Below are positions 12,245 through 23,323 of a stretch of 64,000 nt of DNA, one piece after another. Each line of letters starts with the position of its first letter. Positions within the stretch are counted from its first letter, which is position 1. The DNA comes from Rachycentron canadum (taxonomy: Eukaryota; Chordata; Actinopteri; Carangiformes; Rachycentridae): the NCBI GenBank assembly GCA_038496675.1, contig CM076659.1:4919936-4983935 (forward strand), in the 5' to 3' direction. The notes beneath the pieces are model-generated. The model was given only the letters and a program-made list of their open reading frames with translations, was not told where the DNA came from and made no database searches. The position numbers were made by a program, and so were the translations under genes.

Positions 12245-14806
12245 GTAGGTCTTTAAAAAGGTTGTGTAGTTGTGTTGTGGTTATGGTTATATAGATATTT
12301 TAGGTTATGTGTAAAGGATGCAGTTTTTACAACATTTACTTAAAGAAATTACTGGTTACTATTGTACCTCGCAATCTGTCAACTACCCATCTGATAAAAG
12401 ACACTATGCAAAACAGCTAAGTCATAAAGACACTTGTTATTAGTCATATTAAACACTGTCACACACACACAACTGTGCATATTTTCAAATCAAAACGATG
12501 CAGAGCGGTGTTTCTTTGTCTGATTGTAAATCGTACATATATAGAGTTTGCTAAGAATTAAAGGAAACTTTCTCTTTCAACTGGGAGAAGAGGTTCTGAA
12601 TATTAAAATAGAGACAGTTTAGTTTTACAACCATGCAAAGCCTCCTTTCTTGACTCCACCTGTCAAGAAGAGAGAAGTTGTGTACAACCTACCAAGGGAT
12701 GTTTGTGAACATGCGTTTTGCGTGGGTGTGCTTGTGTGAAAATACACAAGTGAGCACACACTCAGCTCAGGGAGAAAGGATGACAAAAGATGCTAACAGA
12801 TGAGAGCAGTCAGGGCAGCCACCGCACACAAAAAGGGAAGGAATAATATGGATACTGTTACAAAACACATGCCCCAGTTGGGGGTGGTGGTGGCTGCAAT
12901 ATCACATTAATATAAACCTGTGAAAGTACACATTGAGCCAAGAGTGGCGTATTAAATCAAGGAATGACGGAAACAAGACCACCATGTCCCTGGTGATGGT
13001 CATTCTGGCTTCACCCTGCAGGCATGCACACTTCAAAATGTTAAGCTGGTAATACATTAAACTCCCGGGGTTTATCTTACCACCAGGAGTTCGCCTAAAT
13101 GGCAGGTTCCTAGCCAAGAGTTCCCTCTTTTATCCCTCTATTATTCCACTATGTTCTGACCTATTCAAGAAGCTGCTGAGATCAACTTTTACTGGAGTGA
13201 AAATAGGCCTAAGTTAAGAGAAACAGCTGACCTTGTTTCTATGGATGACATTGTGCTTGATGAATGTATTCACTCATTATGCTCTCAGTGACTGATTCAT
13301 AATTCATCATCATAATCTAAGAGTAATGAAACATATAATTACTGCTGCAATATTCACTATAAAGGTGTTGTGTTATTTGAACATGACTGATATGTATAGC
13401 ACCAGCAGTAATTCACTCGCATCCATGAAGCTAGGAACATTAATTTCATGACATTTTCGAGTTTGATATTAAAAAATGTTATTAATAAATGATTGTTGAC
13501 AAGATTGCAGACATTAGGATTCCAGAAACACTTCAGTACTATGAAAAACACCTTTAAATGCCTGTTATTTTCAAACCTTTTATGAATGTTGTTTGCTCAA
13601 AATGTCTAATCCAATTGTACTAAAAGTATTTGCAAAACATGCAGCAATATCTCATTTAGTAAATAATAAATGTTGGGAAACATCATTACATTATATTTAA
13701 CAATAGTTTATTGCTGTAGCCATCTTGGCAACACAATCTAAAGACTCAGTACAGAGCACTCAGTAAATGGGCCGAGTTTGAATCAATCTCTCTGAATATT
13801 AGGATGAAAGGATGAAACGATGAAACAACCTTGTGTAAAATGTGGCTTGTTCAGATTGTAAAAATGTAGTAATACTGGACAATGAATAACAACAAAAAGT
13901 GTAAAATGTTCATCAATTCAAACGAAGCATTCAAAATACTGAAAACTGAAATTCTTCATGAGCTACTGTGTCTGTGGACGCTGCCTCGTTTTGGAAAATC
14001 TCGAGCTAATGAACTGGACTAGGGCTGGATCACAACTGTCCTTTCAGTCTGATGTCTCCTCCTGAACTGTGTTGCACTGGAATTCATTGTGAACACACAA
14101 ATGTGCATGTCATGTATTTGTGAGTGAGTATGCGCTTTTGATTTGACTGTTAAAATGGGGAAATATTAGTATAGTAATTCAAAACTGTGTTGCCAATCTA
14201 TAATGTAAATTCAAAAAAAATTGGTGCCAGACCAAGGAGTAAGTTATTTAGTTACTATATATGCAGAAGATTTGATTCTCTATGGGCATCTTTGTCAAGC
14301 ACTTCCACCTTAGAGTAAGTTGTAAGGATTTACTGTATTACTAACTATATACCACCATGTGCTTTGTACAATCATTATTATTATTAAACCAGGAAATATG
14401 ACATTTAGGACACTAACCAGACAGAGGAATAATAGAGGCGTAACAAGTAGGTGTATGAAAATCTATATAATTTATTGCATCAAGCAGCCAGCACACCCAC
14501 ATTACATTTTCAGATGATATTAAATGCAGATTCCTTGGGCAGTCTTTATATTCTCATCATTAATGTGTGCCTTGTGATTTTGTGGGCAGTCAAAAAGTGA
14601 AAGTGAGGCTGTGTCCAAATGAACAGGAGAACACTCTAATTGTGTTAAGATAATGTACCTGATGAGGCCATTTCATAGTCTGGCTGCATGTTAACTGACA
14701 AGCTTCATTAGTCTCAGCCTCCAAAATGAGACTCAAACTGCACGGCCAAATGGTTATCAAGTGCTAAGAGCCGTGCCGGGACCTGTGCCACACACCATAA
14801 ACCTCA

Positions 14807-14822
14807 GATATTAATTAATATC
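14807..14822. promoter_or_regulatory. Perfect 16-base palindrome with overlapping TAAT sites
   Basis: GATATTAATTAATATC is self-complementary and contains TAATTA/TTAATTAA, the binding word of many homeodomain and paired-type dimers. It sits in a non-repetitive stretch (14640-15000). Binding is inference. Confidence 0.4.
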
Positions 14823-17479
14823 AGTTGTTCACAGATTTTATTGGGTGATGCCTTTTTAATTGACACTTGCTACGACTGACGAATTCATAAGGTACACTTT
14901 GCTGCAGGAGGGCAAAAAAGACAAATTAAAGTCAATTAGTTGGAAGCAGATTGAAGGAGGAGATGGACGTGCAGATGAGAGAGGAAAAGCCAGGCCACAA
15001 GAGCTCCGGCTCAGACGGAAATACAGACTATGGGGAGACCCAGTGTCTGCCAATGTGAGATAAGGGCAGTACAGAGACTATGGCGCACTGCCCTGCACTG
15101 TTGCTTTAGAGAAATGAAGTGGGGAGAAATGGCTGGGGTCAGGTCTGCAACAGGATCGGTTTTTAAAAAGCTCAATTCCCAGAGAGGCCCTCTGATATGT
15201 GTAGAACAGGCAACTTTTGTTCTTTATTTACATTCTTCCTGGATTGGCTGGGATGAATTATGGAGTCTATTTTGGTTAGCAATGGGGTTGATGAGGAGGT
15301 GGGCCAAGATGCAAGTGAAACCTCAGAAGCTTTGAGCCCCAGAAGTCATAGTTTAAGAGTGTGTTCGTCTAAGCAAGCAGCAAGAAGTTCCTGCCAACAA
15401 GGAAAACCATAGTCAGAGTGTGCCTGGCCTCAGCTAGGGCCTCAAGGTCAGCTGCAGAGATGTAGAAAAGAGCCAAAGCAAAGCTTTACAGGTGTTCCCT
15501 CTAACAGTATGACTTTTCACATGCACGGTATTTGAGTGAGTGAGGACGGCACGAAGGCAGCATGAAAGCTGTATTTACAAATACAAACAAGAGACTTTGC
15601 CAATTTCAAGATGAAATCGCTGGCATGAAAACTGTGTCCTTAAAGGCCTCTTTCATGGGTTCAAAAACCCTTAAATCAGCTTTTCAACTAAAGAGTGCAT
15701 TACTCTTCTGAAAGTATTATGATCATATCAGTGTAGGACACAATATCCTGAGTAATAAAGTCTACAGTGACTGGCTATGCACATCAAACTCAAACCGACA
15801 AGAAGCTAAGCCCAGGGCTACAAGTTGCCAAATGAAGATTTCAAAAATTCTTTACATGGATAAAATCCAAAAGAGGCTTTGGCAGTAAGATGTTAGACAA
15901 GACAAAAAATGTAAAATACCAGTAAAGGACTAATCTATCATCAGGGGATTATGAGAATGGGCAAGAATGTCTTGTACTGACATCTGTTAAATTGAAATAT
16001 TTGGGCCTACTGGCAAATGCACAGTAGCAAAAAACCAAAAACAGTGATGCTGCTTCTATCAGGGGTATGTACACTTTTTTTCCCAGCATTTCACTATATA
16101 AATCTTCATATGGTTTTGTAGAGGAAATAATTTTCTACATTTTTCCATGAAATATTTTAAATAATCAGTAACTGAATAATGACATGATATTGTCATTCTG
16201 ATATCTAGTACATGCAATTCGGCAATTTAGATAAACAAACAATGCTGCAACACAGGGATGAATTTGTGTTTTTACTGTGTTATTTACATAAACCACTGCA
16301 CGTCAAGTTTAATTGGTGAAATATGCAAAATTCTTGGACAAGTAGAATTAAAGTCATTGCCTATGGCAGTGGTATCTGGTCTTAATCAATCACCGTCCTA
16401 ATGAAAACTACACCCGGTGGCTCTATATTGTTTGAAATGAAGGATGAAAATTCAATACTTTGTCTGTGTTCAGCTTCATCTCCAAGTCAGGGACAATTAA
16501 AATCAATCGGCGTGACTTCAGACAGTGTGGAGTCAAATGAGCAAAGTTTTGACAGTATGGATTCATTAAAAACAGTGACTGTAACAACTTAATAAGTGAT
16601 GTAGAATTAACACAGCGGAAGGGGAATAGGTCAATGTATGAAGCATGATGCGATTTTTATATTCATGGTAATTATGGCACCTATCTTGCAATCAAGAAGA
16701 CAATCCAAAAACCTTATCACAGGGCACACTGGTACCTCAAATAGTTAAGGCCGAGTCCCTGCTGTAGTGGCCTGGGCTCTTTACGACATGTCATCTCTCT
16801 CTCCCCTGCCTTTCCCGTCCAGCTCTGCGGTCTCCATCACTAATAGCAAAAATGCCCACAAAATGAAATAAAAAGACATTTTTAAAAATGTTCAAAATGA
16901 CTAGAAACAGCATCTGGTTTCCCAACCCAGGCACCCAATTAGTATCTCTAGGTGACAGCAAAGAACATCACTCTCAGGGCCAGCATTCATATGCAGCTCC
17001 AAATCTAAGCACAGGTCTTTTACCATTTATCTGAGTTATCTAAGTGTTTGAAGGAGACAACAACTGAGGAGAAGTGGGGTTACTACAGTTTGCCTCATAA
17101 AATGTTTTATTACGGCTGCATGAAGCATTCAGTAATTCATTTATGATGCTGGTATTATTCACAAGCTTTGGCAACATTATAGACTTTCAGAGTTTTCTAA
17201 ATGAGGGTTTATCTTTAAACAATTTGTTACAGGCTAAAATGAGGATAATGAACTTGACGTGGGAGAGAGCGTCAGATCATTCTTGCGTCATGAATTGAAT
17301 GGGAGCATGTGAAGCAAGACTGATGTAGTGATGTGGATAAGAGCATATCAAAAGCTGGCAGCTGCTGTTTGGATTCAAACTGTCTCAGACAGTCACAGGT
17401 TTCTGTCGCATCTGTTTCTATCAGACGTTCATTGAAAACATGACAGAGTCTGCAGCCACGCTTGTGCCTGTGTGAGGCT

Positions 17480-17985
17480 CTGCAGCAGTCTTTGAAGCTA
17501 TATGCTGACACCAGCATGCTGACATGGTCACAACGGTGCTGATGCTTCGGTATAATCTTTACCATGCATTGTATAGCATCCTAGTTGGAGTTGGATATTT
17601 GCTAGTTAGCCAGATGAGACTGTCAGTTGATTTACGGGTATTTGGTCACAGACCAAAGTAAAAGACTCATTAAAATTCTTACCTGATGAGGGGCACCAGA
17701 CGAAAAGCGACGGAATGATCAAGTCATTATCATTCACCCATGATTGAATCAAATTTCACAGCAATCCAAGCAATTGTTATCAAGACATTTAATTAAAAAC
17801 AGAAATATTAACCTTCTGGTGATGCAGGGAGACAGGTCAGTGAATCAGAGGCCACAGTCTCCGGGGAGCACGAATGTTTGTAAAAACGTTGCCTCATCCA
17901 CCCATCCAGTAGTTGTTGAGATATTTCAGGCTGGATCAAAGTGGTGAGCCAACAAACACTGTCATCCACAGAGCGACACCACTGG
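17480..17985 (+). repeat. Modular percomorph interspersed repeat, decayed copy
   Basis: The order of phrases matches a repeat that I know to be abundant in percomorph fish. A segment on the theme GCTGACACCAGCATGCTGAC is followed by TATAATCTTTACCATG, then GTATTTGGTCACAGACCAAAG, then a module with GGCACCAGACGAAAAGC, AATTTCACAGCAATCCA and TTGTTATCAAGACATTT. A second copy of that module follows (GTTTGTAAAAACG, CATCCAGTAGTTGTTGAG, ATATTTCAGGCTGGATCAAAG), with the closing GACACCACTGGCATGAC. I do not know its formal family name, and end points are approximate. No coding frame is visible. It has many substitutions, so it is an old copy. Confidence 0.75.
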
Positions 17986-19530
17986 CATGACTAACAACAT
18001 ACGGTGTGTGGTGTTTTGTCCTTAGGGGCAGCTGTTTCAGGATATACAAACACAGATGTGCATTCCCTTTATTGTGCTGCGTGTTTGCATGAAGCCGTTT
18101 TATTAATATCAAGATGATAATAAGTGGACATAGGGGGATGTTTTGAAACATGTTCCATGCAGAACAAAGGCCCAACAAGAAGAGAGGCCCCAGGGATAAG
18201 GACCCAGAGCTCAGTGAGAGGAAAGACACCCCTGGTCTGCTCCATAGAGTCATTAACCTTTCTCCAACAGGGAAGGCCACGTGCTTTCTTCTTTCATTCT
18301 ATTCACACACTTCATTAACAAGCTCCCTTTCACTGACTAATTCCCGTTTCAAATTTGCTCTTTGTTAATTAGAAGCAGGTTTAACCTCAGAAAGAGCTTC
18401 TATTGTGTTTACTTTTAATAATATTGCCCCCCCCCCCGTAAATGAATTAGCACAAAAACACACTGTCCACACTTCAAAATATATTGGCAAGTAATTGACT
18501 GTGCATGCAAACACATTTGTGCTTTTTCAGTCAGAAATAAAAGCTGCTGTCCTGCCTTGGATTTCTCTTCTGTTGGTGTTCCTAATTAACTCCTGTTTTC
18601 AGGGGGGATTTAAAATAGGCCAATGAAGAGACTTGCTAAAGGGAGGGATATAACGGCCTCCTCAGCCAGTAAATTAACCTTGGCTGCCTTCTGCACCCAA
18701 AATGTAACAGGTTTGTAATCAATTTTGGCTCGACAACACTATTTGCAGGCTTAGGGAAGAAAGACGGTCAACGTGAGTTGTGCCTTGCTTACGCAGTAGC
18801 TGGACACTTATCTCAAAACCGCAAGACACTATACTCAGAAGTGACAAGACACAGATCCCCTGGTTGTACCCCTGGAGTCAGATGACCCAGTGGTCAAAAC
18901 ACAGCTTGCGAGCAGCCTGTATCAGAGGAAATGATAACAATGACAACTGCAACAATGTACAGTGTGTCCCATCCTGAGAGATGTCCACAAAGACTGAACC
19001 CCCATCAGCAGACAAAGCCCATTTATCTACAGGCATTCATCATCAGTGAGGGCTCTCTGCTGCACAGCTGCACCACCCTCTTCTCCTTCTCTTACCCTAT
19101 CTCCCTCTGCAATGTCCATTTGCATCAGCGCACAAAGTAAACACACAGTCGTGTAAACACACACAAGCTCACATGCTACTAGTCACACTTGTGGTGCCGA
19201 CTGCAGCCTCGTCTCTGTCCATTAACTGGACAGTATCCTTGAAAATACAGGCTTTGACTTTGAGGGTGCATATATTATACAGATTCAGCAACAGGGATTT
19301 CACTTCCTCCCACCTCTAATCACCAAGGTGTAATTAACCAAGACAATTAATCTCCAATCCAGAGAATCTCCCGTCATGGGGTCAAGGAAGCATATAACAG
19401 CCGTGGCTGTGAACTTGTTTATCTCTGTTGGAATACATTCAATGCCATTATTCTTTATAGGGTTTAGGATTCGAAATGTACTTGAGGTATAGATGTGTGT
19501 CTGACATCAAAGGTCATAGCTTCCCCCACC

Positions 19531-19566
19531 CAAACACACACACAAACACACATACACACACACACT
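19531..19566. repeat. Interrupted (CA)n microsatellite
   Basis: CA dinucleotides broken by AA and TA interruptions, typical of an ageing microsatellite. Confidence 0.85.
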
Positions 19567-20362
19567 AAACCATGAACTGATGACCCCACTGAGACCACAT
19601 CAACACACTGAAGATATCTGTTCTACCCTGTCGAACACAGAGGTATACATTTTCCATATTAAAGACTATCTTTCTTCAATAGTCTAAATGAGTCTGTCTT
19701 ATTTTGACGAGAGAGGATGGGAATATGAGCCATTTCTACCACTGCTTAATTGGCAGAGTTTAACTAGCACTGCTGACACCAGGGGAGAAGAGTCAGTGAA
19801 TAGACACATGAGTAGGACTGTCAGGGAGACAGGGCGAGTTTGTTGCGGTCACAAGACACATAGAATCAAATCAAATCAATGAGTGTAACAGGAAAATACC
19901 AGAACTGGATTGTTTTCAGAGCCACTTCGCAGCAAATTGTATGTTCTCCACAAACTGTATGTTGACAGTTCACAGAGAACCAAATGACCAACTGGATTGA
20001 TGTTGCAGTGAAGTGTGTGTCAGCATGCTTCTGGATATATTTGTGTCCTACGTGTCTGAGTTAGTTATTATAAATTGATTTTCCATTATATCAACTCCAG
20101 ATTAGCCCCAGAGTCTCCCTCGATGCTTGATATATTATATACTCCCACAGACATAAAAATTTACACAAAGAAAATTTTATTATCTGCCCTTATTGTCCAA
20201 ATAGTGCAGCACTAAAAACTGTTTTAACAGCAATTAAAGCAGAAGAGTACATATAAAAATGAAGAACAAATACACAAGATGGTGCTTTTCTTGGAATGCA
20301 GTATAATAAGTGTAATCTACAAACAAAGGTGGAAGAAAGAATATATTAATAAAGATAATTAG

Positions 20363-20389
20363 GTGTGGCATGAGCAAAACATGCCACAC
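20363..20389. repeat. Perfect inverted repeat (10-base arms, 7-base loop)
   Basis: GTGTGGCATG, then AGCAAAA, then the exact reverse complement CATGCCACAC. The stem is shorter than a microRNA precursor and the flanks do not extend the pairing. Confidence 0.8.
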
Positions 20390-23126
20390 AAATGTAATCA
20401 AACATGCAAAAATTCACTAAAACAAGTTAGGTGCAAACATAGATCTATTTTTATAGCTTTTGTTTGTCTAATTGTTTGATTCTTTTGGTCTAATTTAGAA
20501 GATTCAGTGCTGGCCCACTAGCCCGGGGGATGCATTTTATAACCCCTGGACAAAAGAGGCATTAAATGTGCTTGTCAGGTGGTAGCTCCACGTGTGAGTG
20601 GAAGAAGGAAGAATGTACAGTAAGTACGTATAGAACGTCTGGAGATTATAGGGCTATTAAAACTGTGACTGTGTAGCTGACGAGGACAGATATCGGGATA
20701 AACATTTTCCTGAATGAGGAGACACGTGGTCATCCCCAGGCAAACAGTGAGAGTTAGTAGTGACAAAGATTATTTTGCTACAAGGGAGGAAAAAAATGCA
20801 ATAGGGTGAAAAATGTGTTTAAAAAAAATAATTTGCTCAAAAATACATAAAATGTGAATGTTTAGAAATTAAAAAAAAAAAAAAATTCTCATTGAAAACT
20901 CTGAAATATTCTGAATATTATGCTTAGTTAAAATAGCAGTTGCTTTATAGCTCTATTTAAAATGTTTATGAAAAACGTTCTAGGTTTGTAAAAGATGAGC
21001 TGTTGATATTGGTGAATCTATTTTAAGAGCACCATAATTAATCTGGCCACTGAGCATGAAAACCAAAATCATCAACAGCACCACAGCTTAAAAAAACTGG
21101 AGCGTTTTGTTTGTGCGGTATTATTTTCAAAGTGGCATCTTCATTTTAATAAGCAAGACGAATTGTGTGTGTACGTGTGTGCTTAAAAGCAACAGTCAGA
21201 GCGAGATTGAAGCGATAGGTTTAAAGACTGTACAGTAAGTTGAGAAGCGTGCACCCAGACAAACATTTCCCAATTACCTTCTGTGCAGGGTTTTCATTAA
21301 GTACTTCCACATAAGAGTCTGACTGGCTGCTCTTTGTCTCCACAGCCGTCTGGAGCTAATCAAATTCACAGGCCGTCTCAGAAGCCATCTCAGCCTCCCA
21401 TTATCATTAATCTGGATGGCCATCTCATCGGCACCGTGGTTAACGAACAATGTTAGGGCTAGAAATTCAATTTTCTACAGTTAGCAATTGAATTGGTGAT
21501 CAATTGTTGCATCTCAGAGATGAGGGATTGTCAAAGCAGGGTCCTCCATTGTTCCATTATTGGAACACTCAGATGAGCTCCTGAATCCCATTAATAAAGC
21601 GCCGGTACAGCAGCTGTGCATCACGTCCAGCCAACGCTGAAGCTGGCCCTCGCTGTTATTTCCACTGTGGGAGAAAGGACAGGAATGACAAACCACAACT
21701 GCTTTTGCAAGATGAAATGTAGCAAATGTGCTGCTTACAGTATGCACTCAGCAAGGGAGGAAGCCAACACCACACACATTTATTGAAAATATATAATGTG
21801 GGGAATAAGCCATACAAAAATAAAATCTCATGCTGTGGGAGAGAAGGAGAAGAAGGGATAAGATTTATGTTTATTGTGGTGATGAGAGTTATCAGCGGTG
21901 TAGGGGGGTAACATGACAAAAGAAGAAGCTGCAATTGAATTATTTTTTTCTGGAGTGGAATCATGAAAGGTATTTCTGTTTGAATTTCAGTGGCTCAATC
22001 ACATCACAGCTACAGATAAACTTTGGTACTTCATTAATTTGCTCTGTAGATTTCTCATGTTATTCCTGTCAAATGTATTATATGGAAAATATACTTTTAT
22101 GTTAATGTGCTTTCCTTTTACTTTATTCCTGTTTACATGTGCACAAACAACACAGGATGCGCACAAGACATGAGAGAGAATGAGATGAAAAGGAGGAGAA
22201 ATGGCAGAGACAGCAGTGATAACAAATTGAAAGGTGCAGGTATGCGACATTATTTTGAATCTGCTTCATGCAGGAACAATATCATATTGTATAAGTTCTA
22301 GGGTGTAACAGAAAGTAAAGCAAACCTTGTTCTCCCAAGAAACAATGGCTGATGCAACTAAATCTATTACAGTTAAAGTGACGTAATACATGTATTATAC
22401 ATACGTTATACTTTCAATCTTTTGGCAGTGTTGTTTATCATGACATTACACAAAAGTATGAAAAAGTATCATGTTTTAAAAGTTGCAATTCTGAGTTGTG
22501 AGTCTGACAGGCTCCAGTAAGTGGGTCTGGTCTTGTGAGCAGAGGGAACAGAATAGATGTGGTGTGTTACGGGAGCACCAACCCTTTTCTCAGTGCTGCA
22601 TAAGCTACACTGTCTGACTGCAGTGGGGTCTATTGAGACAGAGTGCCTGCCAGAAGAGCATAAGACTAATAGCATGCTGCCATTTCTGCTTATATCGTTA
22701 CACCTGCCCCAAAGGATAGCCACAGCGCTATGAAATTACACCACAAGATGTGCTGTTTTTTATTTTAACACAATATGCACCATAAGCTGACACTGGCAAC
22801 AAGTTGTGCGCCCCTGTGATGCACTCGATGAATAAATTCTGAATAGATAGAACAAGTTTTTACTGTGTTTAAATGTATTTTAGATGTAGTTATGTCAGGA
22901 TTTATATACGGTTTTGATTTAGACTTACGTGTAGGTAACGTGACAGTATTGGTTTATCTTAAAGCCACAATTATTCATGTATTCATTCATTCTCTGCCTC
23001 CTTTTCCCATATTACTAACTCTCCTGTCTTCTCAGACTCTGTCACCCCCCCCACAGTATCCTGAGCTTTCCCACCCCACCTTTCACTCCTCCATGCTCAC
23101 ATACTCCCTGTTCCCAATTCCCTAAT

Positions 23127-23164
23127 CAGATATATATATATATATATAGATATATATATATATC

Positions 23165-23198
<34 letters not shown>

Positions 23199-23248
23199 CG
23201 TGTACTCACACACACTAACACATATGTATGTGTATGTATGTATATATA

Positions 23249-23306
<58 letters not shown>

Positions 23307-23323
23307 TACATACAGACACACAG
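23127..23323. repeat. Composite (TA)n-(TG)n-(TA)n-(CA)n microsatellite
   Basis: The order is TA repeats with GA/CT interruptions (about 23131-23177), TG (about 23177-23204), a short mixed CA/TATG region, TA again (about 23241-23255), CA (about 23258-23301), then CATA units. TG and CA blocks lie on either side of an AT core, so the strand can fold back on itself. Frames translated through it are dinucleotide artefacts. Confidence 0.95.

Larger units (their letters stand above)
8963..17479. other. macrod2 intron: no gene seen; candidate regulatory stretches
   Basis: No coding exon, RNA gene or complete transposon was recognised. Notable pieces are a double octamer site (9994-10007), a 25-base hairpin (12220-12244) next to a T-rich run (T15 at 12195-12209), and a perfect 16-base TAAT-type palindrome (14807-14822). 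The stretches 9850-10130, 10860-11580 and 14640-15000 are rich in homeodomain-like and POU-like words without low-complexity sequence and are my choices for cross-species comparison. Confidence 0.6.
17986..23126. other. macrod2 intron: no gene seen
   Basis: No coding exon or transposon was recognised. It holds C11 at 18427-18437, a CA-rich run at 19531-19566, a 27-base hairpin at 20363-20389 and A-rich patches near 20820 and 20870-20885. The stretches 19270-19400 and 21290-21660 are non-repetitive and rich in TAATTA/CAATTA words and are candidate conserved non-coding DNA. Frames up to 114 codons have no family features. Confidence 0.65.

Noticed and set aside
16060..16270. Possible Tc1-type end (GGGGTATGTACACTTTTTTT)
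   Set aside because: Only a short phrase resembles Tc1 termini; no inverted partner or transposase remnant nearby.
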